A stretch of 64,000 nt of DNA from Isochrysis galbana (lineage: Eukaryota; Haptophyta; Isochrysidales; Isochrysidaceae), in the NCBI GenBank assembly GCA_018136815.1, contig CM030939.1, forward strand, positions 744,001 through 808,000. Direction: 5' to 3'. The notes under the pieces are model-generated. The model searched no databases. It was not told where the DNA came from and saw only the letters and a list, made by a program, of their open reading frames with translations. Positions 21,227-31,442 of the stretch are shown here, piece by piece. The translations under genes were made by a program, and so were the position numbers. How positions within the stretch are numbered: position 1 is the stretch's first letter; each line of letters begins with the position of its first letter.

Positions 21227-21282
21227 AAGGTGTCGTTCCGTCAATCGTGGGACACCAGTCGATTTCAGCTATCAAATGTCCA
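21227..21282 (+). promoter_or_regulatory. 56-bp conserved upstream block
   Basis: This block, containing GTCGTTCCGTCAATCGTGGG and ACACCAGTCGATTTCAG, is nearly identical to the reverse complement of 60,997-61,052. In both places it lies upstream of an ATG: about 115 nt before 21,396 here, and about 245 nt before 60,752 on the minus strand there. The flanking sequence differs. It could be a shared promoter element or a short repeat. Confidence 0.45.
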
Positions 21283-21395
21283 TGGTTATTTATAAGCAGT
21301 CTGTTAATAGCTAGTCATGTTACTCGTCCTCCTCATGATGGTGTCGACACGACTCGTGTTATTTTTTTTTATTTGCGTATGGGAAACGAAGGAGC

Positions 21396-21550
21396 ATGAG
21401 CAAGCGCCCAGTCATCGACCTGACGCATGACGCGCCAGCAAGCCGCCGCCGCCGTTTCGAGCCGTATCCGCCACCAGCGCCTCGCAAATGGCCTCCCGCG
21501 GAGCCGGAGCCGACACCCGCGGAGCGCCTCGCAGACTACGCTCTTGTGTG
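21396..21550 (+). CDS. First exon of unknown gene with SUMO-interacting motif
   Basis: ATG 21,396 opens MSKRPVIDLTHDAPASRRRR, where VIDLT is a classic hydrophobic SUMO-interacting core. A basic stretch and a Pro-rich segment (PPPAPRKWPPAEPEPTP) follow. Near 21,545 there is a GTGTGG donor-like site, after which the frame becomes low complexity. The body of the gene is not visible, and a LINE fragment begins about 260 bp downstream, so the gene may be truncated. Confidence 0.4.
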
Positions 21551-21804
21551 GGTGTGTGCGCGTGCTGCAATGATGTTTAAAACTCTACTCTCTCTCTCTT
21601 GTGTGTGTGTGTGGTGTGTGGCTCGTCGACGTGGTTTCTTCCCGTGTTGGGTTGAGTGCCATGGCGGTTGCGGATGTGTGAGGAGTCGACCATGTGTCGA
21701 GTGGGTGGTCTGAGTTTGTGGTATGTACGGAGAGCCTCGATGTATGTTTTCTCGATCACACCACTCTGAGTCCACAGAGCGAGTCTGCGACGGACTCCCA
21801 TGAA

Positions 21805-22503
21805 AGAGGCGATCAATCTTAAGCCGGGAACCGAAATAGCACAACGTCTTTTCTGCTATCAGGTAGACAGACCGCATCCCTCCTCGGGATACCTAGGAAT
21901 CCTGGCATGGAGGTATATACTAACGGACTTTTACAACATTCAGTATGGCAATGCGGATGGTAGATCCGTTAGATCTATTTTAAGAGCAATCCTTGCGAGA
22001 TACCACCTCTTAGTAAAGGCGAAAGTGGGCTTCTTTCAGAGACTGAAAAAACAACGAGAGAGTATGGGGCTACACGACCCGAGCAACAAACATGTTAAGA
22101 AAATGATAAAGCCTCTTTACGCGGTGGACAAAGACTTCAACCTAGAAATATCGGAAGACCTCCTACAGGCGGCGGGAGGTCTGGACATGCGAAACATTAC
22201 TTAAGGCAGCTAACTTTAGAGAGGTGGGACTTCAAGTGCCGGCAGAATTGATAATATAGAGTCTACAAGAGTAGATGCACACCGAGCCAGATCAATGGTG
22301 AAATCATAGTCTCCCACCCCCTTCTCTCCAACTCCTGGCCGAAGCAGTGCGCGCGGCCTCCCCGGAACCGGCTTCTCCGACAAAGAGGGAACTGGGGAAG
22401 GGGGAGGGGGTTGTTAGGGGTAAAGGTTGGGTAGTAGGGAGATCCACCAGCACACTGCCTCACGCCGCATACGTAGCGGGGATTTTTAAGAAGATTTTTT
22501 TTG
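21805..22503 (+). pseudogene. LINE ORF2 C-terminus and 3' UTR, 5'-truncated
   Basis: From 21,805 the frame matches the last 130 residues of the complete element (FCYQVDRPHPSSGYLGILAW onward) and stays open to the stop at 22,204. The 3' UTR follows and ends with AAGAAG plus a T run at 22,503. The 5' edge is abrupt. No target-site duplication is evident. Confidence 0.9.
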
Positions 22504-22640
22504 AGACCTCCTCCCTTTGCCTTCCCCTCAACGCCAAACGAGAAACGAGGGGTGCATACGACAGGCACAAGTCTGCCTTCGCAGCGTTGTGCGACACGGA
22601 GGGAAGAACAAAACCGGAGGGAAAGGAGACCAAATGAAGG
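22504..22640 (+). repeat. GGAAAGGAGACCAAAT repeat, copy 1
   Basis: It begins GAGACCTCCTCCCTTTGCC and ends GGAGGGAAAGGAGACCAAAT, followed by GAAGGCAAGCCGCC. Similar units occur at 54.10-54.22 and 54.25-54.35 kb, with shorter pieces at 23.15-23.19 and 23.40 kb. Confidence 0.8.
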
Positions 22641-22964
22641 CAAGCCGCCTTGCTCACCCGAGGCGCTGGATTCCGGTCCGAATGTGCGCTTTCAATCGAG
22701 TAGCCTCCCATTCCCATTGCTCATGGAAGATATTCTCCTGGTCGTGCTTTCCAATCTACTCGTCAATTGCCTCCCGTCTCGGATGCGCCTCAGCTGGCAA
22801 TGGAACGGGCAAGCGTCGAAAGTCAACGTATGTAGTATCGACCTTCTTTGAACGGGAGAGCATCGCGAAACCTGTTCCGACAGCTGGGCGTAGACTTCGT
22901 GGAGATTGGAGGTGGTGACCTGAATCTGAAACGTTCAACCCCTAGCCCCTAGTCCGACCTTTTA

Positions 22965-23200
22965 AGATTTGGGGTCGAAGGGAGGTCGCACCCGCAGAGG
23001 TCGCGCACAAGGATACGCCGTGCTCGGCGTGGGCGTCTACCAGGCCCTCTCGGGACGCGCCCTCATGCCGAGCCAAGGCGACGCCGTTCGTGGTGCTGCT
23101 CGGCCTCTCCTTCGGGGTGCTCACGGGGGGGCTCATGGTAGGGGGAGACTCCCCACGGGAGGGGGAAGAAACCGGAGGGAAAGGAGACCAAATAAAAAAA
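22965..23200 (+). repeat. Fragment shared with the Fanzor-like locus
   Basis: A plus frame contains VYQALSGRALMPSQGDAV, which recurs exactly at 53,160-53,215 upstream of the Fanzor-like C-terminus. Here an alternative frame continues VVLLGLSFGVLTGG, a possible membrane-spanning stretch. It ends in the GGAAAGGAGACCAAAT repeat at 23,170-23,190. Confidence 0.6.
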
Positions 23201-23604
23201 AAAACATCTGAAGATTCTGGGCTACACACCTACTATCGACGGGATCTCCCTCTATTACCTATACCGCCCTTAAAATCCCTTACCCCACCTCTTCTCCTGC
23301 CCCCCTTCATTCCTTTGTTGTCGGTTTCCGGGGTCCGGCCTCGGTGCACTACCTAAGGCCTGGTTCAGATTGTGAGGGCCGGGCAGGCTTTTTGGGTTCA
23401 TGAAAGGAGACCAAATGAAGGCAAGCCGCCTTTGAAGGCTAGCTAGCGCGACAAGCCAATGACGGTGCGACGACGACGATGACGTCACCCCTCGGGAATA
23501 GTAACCCCTACAAAACAACTCAGGTTAAACAAGAACGCCCAGACTTTACTAATTTCATATTTTATTTGGCAACGAGGGGTAGGGGCTCTGTCGAACTGTC
23601 GAAG

Positions 23605-23660
23605 GGCCTCGGCCCCTCAGCACTAGAGTAACGTTATACTCCCACAAGAAGGAAACTCTG
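23605..23660 (-). repeat. AGTATAACC-type element end
   Basis: The minus strand reads GTCAGAGTTTCCTTCTTGTG, TATAACG and GTGCTGAGGG, a diverged version of the terminal block at 32.74-32.80 and 49.37-49.42 kb. It lies just before the methyltransferase start. Confidence 0.55.
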
Positions 23661-23675
23661 ACGCGGAGACTCACC

Positions 23676-24491
23676 GTGTCGATCCAGCCAGCCTTCATGG
23701 TGGCTGCCATCTTTGCCTGGATCGGCTTCCTCGCTGGTGGCCCGACGCCCGGTGAAACCGGCGCATGGCAAATAGGTCAGGGATACCAGTACTTTATCGA
23801 CCCCCGCTTTGCAGCTCAGATAGCTCGGCTTGTTGGGAAGAACGGCTCCATTCATGACGTAGGAGCAGGGAAGGGGTTGTACGTCAGGTTCTACCAAATG
23901 AGTGGTCTGAAAGCGACAGGCGAGGATGGCGCGCCCAAGATCCAGAACATCACGGGCGGCGTTGTGCTTTACCATGACTTGACAGGGCAGCCGACAGGCT
24001 GCAGCCCACTCGCAGATGTGGTGACTTCTCTTGAAGTTGGGGAGCACATTCCAAAGGTTTATGAAGGAAGATATTTGGACTACATCACCTGCATTGCTCG
24101 AAAGCGGCTCATCGTCAGCTGGGCAGCCCCGAGCCAACCTGGAAATGGCCACATCAACAACCTTCCGATTGAGGCTGTGATTGACAGGCTGAATATACGG
24201 GGTTGGGTCGTTGATAAAGAGGCAAGTCAGCAACTCCATCGGGCAGCTTCGTTGTGGTGGTTCAAACGGAATGTAAGGGTGTACATGTCCGCGAGAGATG
24301 CATTGCCGGTCTCTAGCGGCTCAACAAACGGCCTGATTGATCACAACCTATCACGAATACGCGCTGCGGCTGCCCAAAGTCTTGCCTTCGCTGCTGAAGC
24401 GTACCAATTCTTGCCTCGCAAGATCACAGCTTCCCTGCGCAAATCGCTACATGCGCTCCAAGACGGTTTAGCAACGCTGCCATTGGCATAG
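23676..24491 (+). CDS. Secretory class I SAM-dependent methyltransferase
   Basis: This is an intact 271-codon ORF. Residues 7-25 (FMVAAIFAWIGFLAGGP) look like a signal peptide or anchor. Motif I is IHDVGAGKGLYVRFY, with the D-x-G-x-G-x-G pattern. A second family motif is VTSLEVGEHIPKVY, the post-I/motif IV region of the Methyltransf_11/23 kind. SWAAPSQPGNGHINN and WWFKRNVRVYM complete the fold. The substrate is unknown. The endomembrane leader and the nearby glycosyltransferase relic suggest a glycan or secreted small molecule, by inference. ATG 23,676 is used because it precedes the hydrophobic leader. A damaged paralogue lies at 61.7-62.5 kb. Confidence 0.8.
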   Translation: MSIQPAFMVAAIFAWIGFLAGGPTPGETGAWQIGQGYQYFIDPRFAAQIARLVGKNGSIHDVGAGKGLYVRFYQMSGLKATGEDGAPKIQNITGGVVLYHDLTGQPTGCSPLADVVTSLEVGEHIPKVYEGRYLDYITCIARKRLIVSWAAPSQPGNGHINNLPIEAVIDRLNIRGWVVDKEASQQLHRAASLWWFKRNVRVYMSARDALPVSSGSTNGLIDHNLSRIRAAAAQSLAFAAEAYQFLPRKITASLRKSLHALQDGLATLPLA

Positions 24492-24694
24492 CGGGGCGAC
24501 ATGTACTTCATGCTCTCAAGATATCGACTTCAATCAGATGGTGGGAGACTTGCGTCGGGAGCAGACGGTAAATTCCCTATTTGCTCTTATGCTTATGCCT
24601 CCATGTGGTAGGTTGCGCTTGCTTTGGATGGGTGAGAAAGGCAAGCAATCTGCTTGAAAATTGCACCACCTCCGGCTCACCCTTAAGCAGTAGA

Positions 24695-24790
24695 TCTTAT
24701 AAAATAAACATCTGAAGATTCTGGGCTACTCGCCTACTATAATCATATAACTGAGCATTAGTACCACTACTCTCATCACTCACTAGCCCG
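24695..24790 (+). repeat. AACATCTGAAGATTCTGGGC repeat
   Basis: AACATCTGAAGATTCTGGGC also occurs at 23,205. The following ATATAACTGAGCATTAGT and CACTAGCCCG segments recur at 51.24-51.29 kb. Confidence 0.6.
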
Positions 24791-24889
24791 AGTGCCTTCC
24801 CCAAGTGGGAGCAATACTTCCATTAGTAAAAAAAATGAATACGTGATACTTTGAACACCAATGACCAATGAAGTGTTGTGCTCAGCGGA

Positions 24890-25125
24890 GAGAAGAGAGA
24901 GAGAGGCGGGGGGGAGGCGCGCGGGGGGGGGGGGGGGGGGCGCGGGGCCCCAGCGCCCCACCCAGTAGCTACGTAGTGGTCTTCTCCCAACATTACGTGT
25001 TTCGCGATGTTTTGCGTATGTTTCGCGTTCGCGCCGTTTACCCCCCGATGTTTCGCAAAAGTTTTTTCCGCCGAAACCCCCCAAAGATTCGTAAAAAGTT
25101 TCGCGAAGCCCTTACCAGGCCCTAG
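24890..25125. other. Poly-G tract and CGAAA-rich sequence
   Basis: A run of about 19 G's lies near 24,921. Positions 25,000-25,115 are dense in TTTCGC and GCGAA words. No gene is seen. Confidence 0.5.
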
Positions 25126-25240
25126 CCGTGGGAGTTGGACATGGTTCCCGAGGGTCCCTGACGAATTGGGATGGCCCATAGGGCCTGAGGGCAATGAGGA
25201 AGGGGCAAGACCGGCGGCAGGCGCGGAGGAGTTGTGGCGA
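25125..25240 (-). pseudogene. gag-like fragment (GPMGHPNS type)
   Basis: The minus strand encodes PAAGLAPSSLPSGPMGHPNS, matching the gag-like ORFs at 28.58-28.64 and 43.58-43.66 kb. It is a short isolated fragment. Confidence 0.7.
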
Positions 25241-25291
25241 GCTCTAAGTGATGCCCACAATTATGGCCACGAGAATTTATTTCTGTACAGG

Positions 25292-26140
25292 CTAGCTTGA
25301 TGGTGGCATTTGACGATGCCATGCTGAAGTTACTGCGAAAGTTGAATGCACGTGCAGCTAGCCTGGAGATTCGCCGTCAGTTGGTAGCACTCCGCCCTGC
25401 CGAGTGTAGGCCTGAACGGTTCTTGAGTTTGCACAACAACGAGACCATCTACATAGTGGGCTGATAGACCACTGAATACATACCCCTGAATTTCTATGAA
25501 GGCACGATTGCCATTGGTATCAACCAAGTTTTTCAGCGATTTGCTCACCTGACATACTTTCTGCGCAAGGATCCTTTCGATAGAGTCATTCCAGAGCAGA
25601 GTATGACTGCGTCCGGTCCTCGAACCACACTTTTCGTCTCACGAGACTCATTTGGTAAACCTTCCAACTCGGACAATGCCAAGGTCGTTCTAGATTTCTT
25701 CCGCGACCGTCACAAGGTTCTGGTGAATGATCACTCGATGCAGTCCTTATTCACCGGTAATAGATGTCTTGTGCGCCTTCCTCCCGCCGGAGCAGGGATG
25801 CACCTTGCAAGCTCAGCTTCGACGATTACTATAGCAATCCATCTGGGTGCCTTGATGGGCGCTCGACGAATGGTCTTTTTTGGACATGACCTCGCCTCGC
25901 TAGATGGGGAGACCAATTTCAAAGGCTACCACGACAACATGACCCTGCGGGTTGGACGCCATGGACTCTATGCAGCGCATCGCCAATATACTCACTAGCT
26001 GTCGAGCAAGAGCTCGGTGGTCGAGGCTGACTCAATCCTGTTACGGGGCCTTCTCAAGCAGGAGTTCCCCAAGCTTGCAATTGTTAGCCTTAGTCCGTTC
26101 ATTGGACTTAAGCTTGAAGGTCATCTAGTTGGAAGGTAAT
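25292..26140 (+). pseudogene. Glycosyltransferase-like relic (DUF115/GT42 style)
   Basis: One frame reads from about 25,314 through NNETIYIVG, then two adjacent stops (TGA 25,462, TAG 25,465), then GTIAIGINQVF, HLTYFL and, from 25,603, a 131-codon open part with LGALMGARRMVFFGHDLASL. A third stop (TAG 25,996) precedes LLKQEFPKLAIVSLSPF. The pattern of an IVG loop, an IGIN step and a late GARRMVFFGHDL motif is that of DUF115-type and GT42-like sugar-nucleotide transferases. The stops fall where the family has its glycine-rich loop. The gene is therefore dead unless the stops are sequence errors. It lies 0.8 kb after the methyltransferase on the same strand. Confidence 0.5.
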
Positions 26141-26159
26141 TGCTCGAGCACTGAATGAA

Positions 26160-26551
26160 TGCTGCCTGCTTAATGTGGTTCTTAGGTTTTTAACTCTGGC
26201 GCGAGGCGGCGGGTGGCGGGCGCGATGGCTGCCCACCTGCCCGCGCATGGCGGCATCAGACCACCACCCGGTAGTGGCGACCTTCGTTATTGCCCCCCCA
26301 AGGCGGGCGACAGAGATAGAAGCCAAAATACCGCTGGAGGTAATGGACGACCCGGAGGCGCGGGAGATAATCAACCTCCTCTGGAGGAGACAATATCCAA
26401 CCTCCCCGGGAGAGGACGCTAGGGACAGGCTCTCGACCTGGACGGAATCCAGGAAAAAAGTTTCGTCAATTCTCCTCGCGAGGGCGGTGGAGTTTCGTAG
26501 GAGACGATCGTACACCCAAGTGGAAGTAGACGCGGTAGCGGACGCTAGAAA
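26160..26551 (+). pseudogene. LINE endonuclease C-terminus fragment
   Basis: The frame contains ASDHHPVVATFVI, the conserved SDH-x-PV end of the exonuclease-endonuclease-phosphatase domain of LINE ORF2. A charged linker of the usual type follows (EAREIINLLWRRQYPTSPGE, then RAVEFRRRRSY). No RT follows. The rest of the endonuclease is absent upstream, and the frame then enters Pro-rich sequence. It is the only trace of a LINE endonuclease in the window, the domain missing from the 3.5-kb element. Confidence 0.65.
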
Positions 26552-26917
26552 GACTCAAATGGCGGAGACCCTCCATCGGCACCTCCTCAACCGTCACCTC
26601 CCCCTCCATCGCCGCCGCCACCTCCGTCTCCTCCTCCACAGTCGCCTGGACCGACAGGGACGTGTGGAGACCTCACCTTTACCCGCACGCGTAACATAGC
26701 CCTCGGTGATGCGATCAACAACACATGGTGCTGGTTTTCCACCGATGCGACGTACAGCAGCTCGAACGAGGCGAGATGTCACGACAGCTGCCCATTACGT
26801 CGCACTGGGACAAAGGTCAAGAAGGCTAGGGGCAATTGGCTGAAGGTGGGGTGCAAAGAGCGTAGGGCAACTTATCCTCGACTTGAAGTTGAGCTTTTCA
26901 AGCTTTTGCGATTTTAG
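26552..26917 (+). CDS. Pro/Ser-hinge protein fragment with Cys-rich tail
   Basis: After a TAG at 26,546 the frame reads DPPSAPPQPSPPPPSPPPPP, then a domain with Trp and Cys (NNTWCWFSTDATYSS, ARCHDSC, VGCKE) and stops at 26,917. PPSPPPP hinges next to small Cys-rich domains are common in algal cell-wall or extracellular glycoproteins such as pherophorin-like proteins. I cannot assign the domain. There is no start codon of its own, so it is a 3' exon or a fragment. Confidence 0.35.
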   Translation, partial: DSNGGDPPSAPPQPSPPPPSPPPPPSPPPQSPGPTGTCGDLTFTRTRNIALGDAINNTWCWFSTDATYSSSNEARCHDSCPLRRTGTKVKKARGNWLKVGCKERRATYPRLEVELFKLLRF

Positions 26918-27180
26918 CGTCTTCTGTCTTTTTTTGATTACGTTTTGTTGTGGGGGCCCAAGGGGGGGTCCGGGTCCTAATGGACCCCGGATATGTGCTA
27001 CATGGGTGTATTGGGAACTTTCTACCGTGAAATATCCTCAAATTTCCTCGATTCTGAGATGGTCATTTTTTTACCCCTTATAAAAAGACACTGTTTGACC
27101 GCCCTATTGTATATAATACTAATAACAAATAATGTTATATCCTAGCCGCTAGCCAACCCCACTAGCTAATTGGACATAAC
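26918..27180. other. AT-richer spacer with CGGTCAAACA terminus
   Basis: The minus strand at 27,060-27,108 reads GGGCGGTCAAACAGTGTC, TTTTTATAAGGGG and AAAAAATGACC, a member of the short-terminus family. No gene is seen. Confidence 0.5.
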
Positions 27181-27199
27181 GTTTCAGTCCCGGAATCCC

Positions 27200-27556
27200 G
27201 CCATGCCTGACGAGCCAGGTGTCCGAGTGATATCGGGGGGTGGGGGCACTGCCCCCTCCCCTCGATATTTGTCCTCCTCGGGAAACGATTTCCTGGAAGC
27301 ATACGCCGCCTGTATCGAACTGTCGCCGGATGCTGGGCGTGATGGCCGCTTGACCCTTATGGTCAACAACCGTCGCGTTCCGTCCCTCGTCTCCACTCGT
27401 CCTCGTCTCTCCTCTGCGCCGCTTGTCGCCGTGATCTCCGCCGACTTGCCACGGGCAGAGGAGTCGTCGTTTGTTCCTATCTCGGACAACGTTTCATCCC
27501 GCCAGGCTCACGGCGAGTCGCCGCCGGCAATGTCGACTTCGGTTCCGTTGCCATGA
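27200..27556 (+). CDS. Unknown ORF before repeat leader A
   Basis: An open frame from the Met near 27,203 begins PDEPGVRVISGGGGTAP and ends VPLP with a stop at 27,554-27,556. It has a Ser/Arg-rich middle and a segment LEAYAACIELSPDAGRDGRL. I do not recognise it. It stops precisely where the 1.1-kb repeat begins, which fits the last ORF of a retroelement next to its LTR, though no homologous copy is visible. Confidence 0.3.
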   Translation, partial: AMPDEPGVRVISGGGGTAPSPRYLSSSGNDFLEAYAACIELSPDAGRDGRLTLMVNNRRVPSLVSTRPRLSSAPLVAVISADLPRAEESSFVPISDNVSSRQAHGESPPAMSTSVPLP

Positions 27557-28645
27557 TTCGTATCTTCTCGGTCGTCACTCTTCGCGTCACTCGTCACGTC
27601 TTCCGTCTGGGTTCGATGCGTTTGGCGCGTGGCTCTCCATTCGAATTTATTGTTTCATTCGTTCTTCGTCATTCTGTCTCGTTGAGGATTGCTCTTCCAC
27701 CGTTCGCGTGGCTTGTCTGGAGCTCTCCGCTATCCGATAGGTTCTCTTCTTTCCTCGCGGGACGCTCGATCCTAGCAGGGGGGTGTCGCATTCGCGAATC
27801 GACACTCGTTAGGCTTCGCTCTTCTCTCTTCTCTTCGTCGTTCGGTATTTATCGTTATAATTCTCTGCTTTCTCTGGTTCTCGGTCAAAAGCTTCGCTTG
27901 GATGCATGGGATCGTGGGTTGTGGAGCGCCCTCTCTCTTTCTCTCGAAGAGAAGGGAAGTTTCCCAACCTTTCTTCCTCCCAGGCGCCTCGCAGATAGGT
28001 TTAATTTGCTATCTCCCCTGCGGTTCTTTATCTGCTTCTGGGGGCAATCAGGTTTAATTTGCGACCTCTTCATATCTCCCCCTTAGGCACATCGCACTTC
28101 TCTCGTCTCATTCGGTAGGTCTCTTGGAATCTTGCGTAGCAAGATTGCCTCTCGTTTCCGTTATGGTGCGATTCCCGTTCTAGACAAGATCGCCGACAGA
28201 TCGCCCTTTGGTCGTCGTCCGTCGTTGTCTGATCGGAGTGTTTGGGTTTGATTTATGTCGAGTTATGTGAGAAAGTCGTGGGGCGAGAGTCGGGGTGTTT
28301 TCCTGGGTGTCTCTGTCCGTCGTCTTGTCGTCAGTCGTCATCCGTCGCTCTCGCTCTCGTCGCTCTCGCTCTCGTAACACTCGTACCCTACAATCCCTCC
28401 TTCCCTCGCCAGCCCCTGCCACCACAGTCCTCCTCACACTCACCCTCGCCTCTCGCCACTCGCTCGATGTCGCTCTCGCCGCCGTCTTCGCCCTCACCCA
28501 AGCCCGCCTGCCCGCCTTCCTCTGCTGACGGGCTGCAGCCCGTCAGCACCTCCGAAGTCGTCTCCTCAGCCGCGCCGGCCGCCGGTTTTGCTCCTTCCTC
28601 ATTGCCCTCAGGCCCTATGGGCCATCCCAATTCGTCAACAGCACG
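27557..28645 (+). repeat. 1.1-kb direct repeat, copy A (LTR or leader plus gag start)
   Basis: Similarity to 42,594-43,665 starts at TCGTATCTTCTCGGT and runs without large gaps through GGCTCTCCATTCGAATTTAT, CAGGGGGGTGTCGCATTCGC and GGTTTAATTTGCGACCTC, into the gag-like ORF. The two copies have the same orientation, about 15 kb apart. They may be the two LTR-containing ends of one decayed element or two separate 5' fragments. TG/CA termini could not be fixed. Confidence 0.7.
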
Positions 28646-28694
28646 ATTTATCGAATATCGAATATCGCGGGGTCTGCACAACGTGTCGAGATGA
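28467..28694 (+). pseudogene. gag-like ORF start, truncated (75 aa)
   Basis: It begins MSLSPPSSPSPKPACPPSSA and runs to GPMGHPNSS, then departs from the 43.48-kb ORF and stops. It is Pro/Ser-rich with no known domain. The matching position relative to the 1.1-kb leader in both copies supports a mobile-element protein start. Confidence 0.5.
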
Positions 28695-28844
28695 AGCGGA
28701 GCGGAGGGGACGGGAAGAGAAGGGCGATCATCTCGCCCTCGCCAGGGGGAGGGGGGCTGAGAGTCCCGGAGGGGCGGGGAAGAGAGCGGAACGCCAGACT
28801 TTGTACCAATGTCAGAATTTTGGCAACGAGGGGTAGCCAACAAG

Positions 28845-30725
28845 ACGCTCTACAAAACTACAATTTCTAACGGTAAGACACCACCACATGATCACATCAT
28901 CACACCTTACCGAGGACGGGGCACGCGGGCCCGGCGGCGGCGGATGGCGGCGCTGGGGGGGGGGGGGGGGGGGGGGGGGGGGAAGAGGGGGGGGGAAGGG
29001 GGTACCAGCTTCTTGGCGGGGGAACCCAACAGCTGAGGGTGCACTTAAGGAGTCGGCGGTGAGGAAGGGGAGCGGTGGGTGGCCGGAGGAGGCGAGGTGT
29101 GAGGAAGGTCAAGGTGGCGAGAGAGCTCACACCGTGAAGGAGAGGGCAAATGAAGGAGGTGCGCCTGCCTGCGCGCGGGGAGGGGAGGGGGGAGGTGACA
29201 GGGACCGGGGTAGCGAGGACGAGGCGAGAATTCGAGGCCAGGGCGGGGTCGGGGGGCGGCGGGGTCAAGGAAGGTGGCGAGGGAGGAAGAGGAGAGAGAG
29301 GAGGGTGGCGGTGGTGACGGCGGAGGGGCCGAGGGAGGCGGCAAGACGCGAGGAGAGAACGAAGGAGGAGATGGCGTAGATGGACGGGTAGGGAGCTGGG
29401 TAAGGGTGAGGGAGAAGGAGGCGAGGGTGCTTGAGCTGAAGATGGTGGAGGCGGTTGGGCAGACGGCGAAGGAGCAACGGCGGCTGTGACAGCGGCAGCG
29501 GCGAGGGTGGAGGGTGGAGGTGAAGGATGGGGCAAGTCTCGAGGGCGGTGGCAACTGTGGTTGTAGCGACGGCGGCGGTGACGGCAGCGGCGGTGACGGC
29601 GACAACGGCAAAGACGATGGAGGCGGGGTGGAGGCGGTGAGGGCGACAGAGGCAGTCGACGCGGTGACGGAGATGACAAGGAGAATTGCGATGAGGGAGG
29701 TGGAAAGGGCGGATGTGGTGAGAGTGGAGGCGGCGATGGCAGAGGTGCTTGAGGAGTTGGCAAGAGGGCGGCGATGAGGGCGTTGGCGACAAGGCGAGAG
29801 GTGGTGATGGCTTATGTCGAGGCGGTGATGAGCTGGCTAGAAAGGTGGGAGTGGGGGCGAGGGTGAGGAGGGGGCGAGAGAACCGGCGAGAGGACCGGCG
29901 CAAACTCATTCGGTGGGGGAGAGGGATGCGACATGCTGTCGGGTGACGAGGCGGCAAGAGAGTGGCAGGAGCGGCAGGAAGGCGGCGCGGGAGGACCGGC
30001 GAGAGGACCTGCGGGACGAGCGGTCGGAGCGGAGGGGCATGGTACGGATTGTCGGGCGATGGGGCGGCAGTAGAGGCGGCAGGAGCAGCAGGTACGGCGG
30101 AGGGAAATGTGAGAGAAGCTCCGGGAGGAACGGTGGGAGCGGCAGGAGGAGTGGGAAGAGCGGCGGCGGGGGGATCGGCAGAATGAACGGGAGGAGTGGC
30201 GAGATGCGACAGACTGTCGGATGATAAGGCGGCAGATAGGGGCAGGAGCGGTGGGAAGACAGGCGAGAGCGGTGGGCGAACCGGTGTGCGGAATGACTTG
30301 AGGAGCGGTGTGTTGCAGCCGGAAAAGCGGCCGGAGGAGCGACGGGATGCAGAGAAGAATGTGACAGGGTGTGAGGAGCGACAGGAGGGCCATGGGCGGG
30401 AGGAGCAGTTGTGAGCGTGGCGGCAGTAGCGGCAGGAGGAGCAGCTGCGGGAGGAGCGGTGGGAAGCGACTGACAGGAGGAGCGGTGGGAAGTGACAGAC
30501 GGGAGGAGTCGCGGAAGGGCCTGAAGGGGGGAAGGGGGAAGAAGCAGATGGTTGGGTTGCAGGATGACCGGAGCGACGGAGGAGCGGCGGGAAGAGCGAC
30601 AGATCGCGCTAGCTGCAGCACAGCGCGAAGGCAAGCAAGTAGCAGCGGCGGCGGTAGATGTTGTGGGAGGGGAGAACTGCTCTCTGGATTGCCTCATGGA
30701 GAGGCTTTCTCTCTCATCCCCCCCT
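28845..30725 (+). repeat. Stop-poor G-rich dispersed repeat, copy 2
   Basis: The left edge CTCTACAAAACTACAATTTC corresponds to 44,340 and, inverted, to 39,397, so it looks like a genuine family boundary. Next come ACATGATCACATCATCAC and a long G run at 28,958. The interior matches copy 1, including the CTGCAGCACAGCGCGAAGG part near 30,615. Confidence 0.8.
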
Positions 30726-30854
30726 CCCCTTTCTTCGATTCGGCTTGGTTGGTGTTTTGTGTTCGAGGGTCGTGATTCCTTCCCCTCTCGTCAGGATGCA
30801 CCGTTCCCCTCTCGTCAGGATGCACCGACCATCCCGCCCTTTTCCCCTTTTAAA

Positions 30855-30905
30855 AATACTACTACCTCCGTTCCAAAATTCAGGATCCAGGAGAATATCC
30901 AATAT
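30855..30905 (+). repeat. Stowaway-like terminus
   Basis: TACTACCTCCGTTCCAAAAT resembles the terminal consensus of Tc1/mariner-related Stowaway MITEs (CTCCCTCCGT then CCxAAAT, with a TA target). A reverse-complement copy lies at 58,455-58,476. The partner end of this copy was not found. Confidence 0.45.
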
Positions 30906-31049
30906 CCGTGTGGGGGGTTTACAAAATGAAATCCGAATAATCGAGACATGTTGCGGGTACACTGGGGCGTATGGCAGCGATGCGACGGGAGCGAAGATAG
31001 CACAATAAAAACGATAAAAATGACAAATGACGAATGTTCATTTTATATT

Positions 31050-31442
31050 TTATATAGAAAGGAGCAAAAAGTTGCACGCGGCGCGAACCCTCGCGCGAAT
31101 TTGTTCGCGCGAGATGCCGCCAGCGCGACGGCCAGGCTCGTGGCGCGGCTCAAGGTGATGGAGCCACCCCAACGTGGCACCCGCATTGGGGGACCAATCG
31201 CGGCGCGCGCCAAGCGCGGCAGGGAGAGCAGCCCCGCCCCTCCGCGCCCAGCACGCCCGAGCAAAGCTCGCATGAAGGCGATGTATGTGCCTGCGGCCAA
31301 TGACGCTCGACGGCGCGACGAAAGCCCCGCGCGCGTCACCACCGCAGCCCTGCGCGAGGCTCGCCATCCATCTCTATCCCGCTGCAGGACGCAGCCCGCC
31401 CGCACGCAACGGCAGCCCGCCGCCCTCTCCTCTCCCCCCGCG
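31050..31442 (+). CDS. Unknown Arg/Ala-rich frame
   Basis: The open frame contains LFARDAASATARLVARLKVM, MKAMYVPAANDARRRDE and a tail shared with 15.69-15.83 kb. No family is recognised. The shared tail joins the repeat terminus, so part of this is repeat sequence. Confidence 0.25.
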
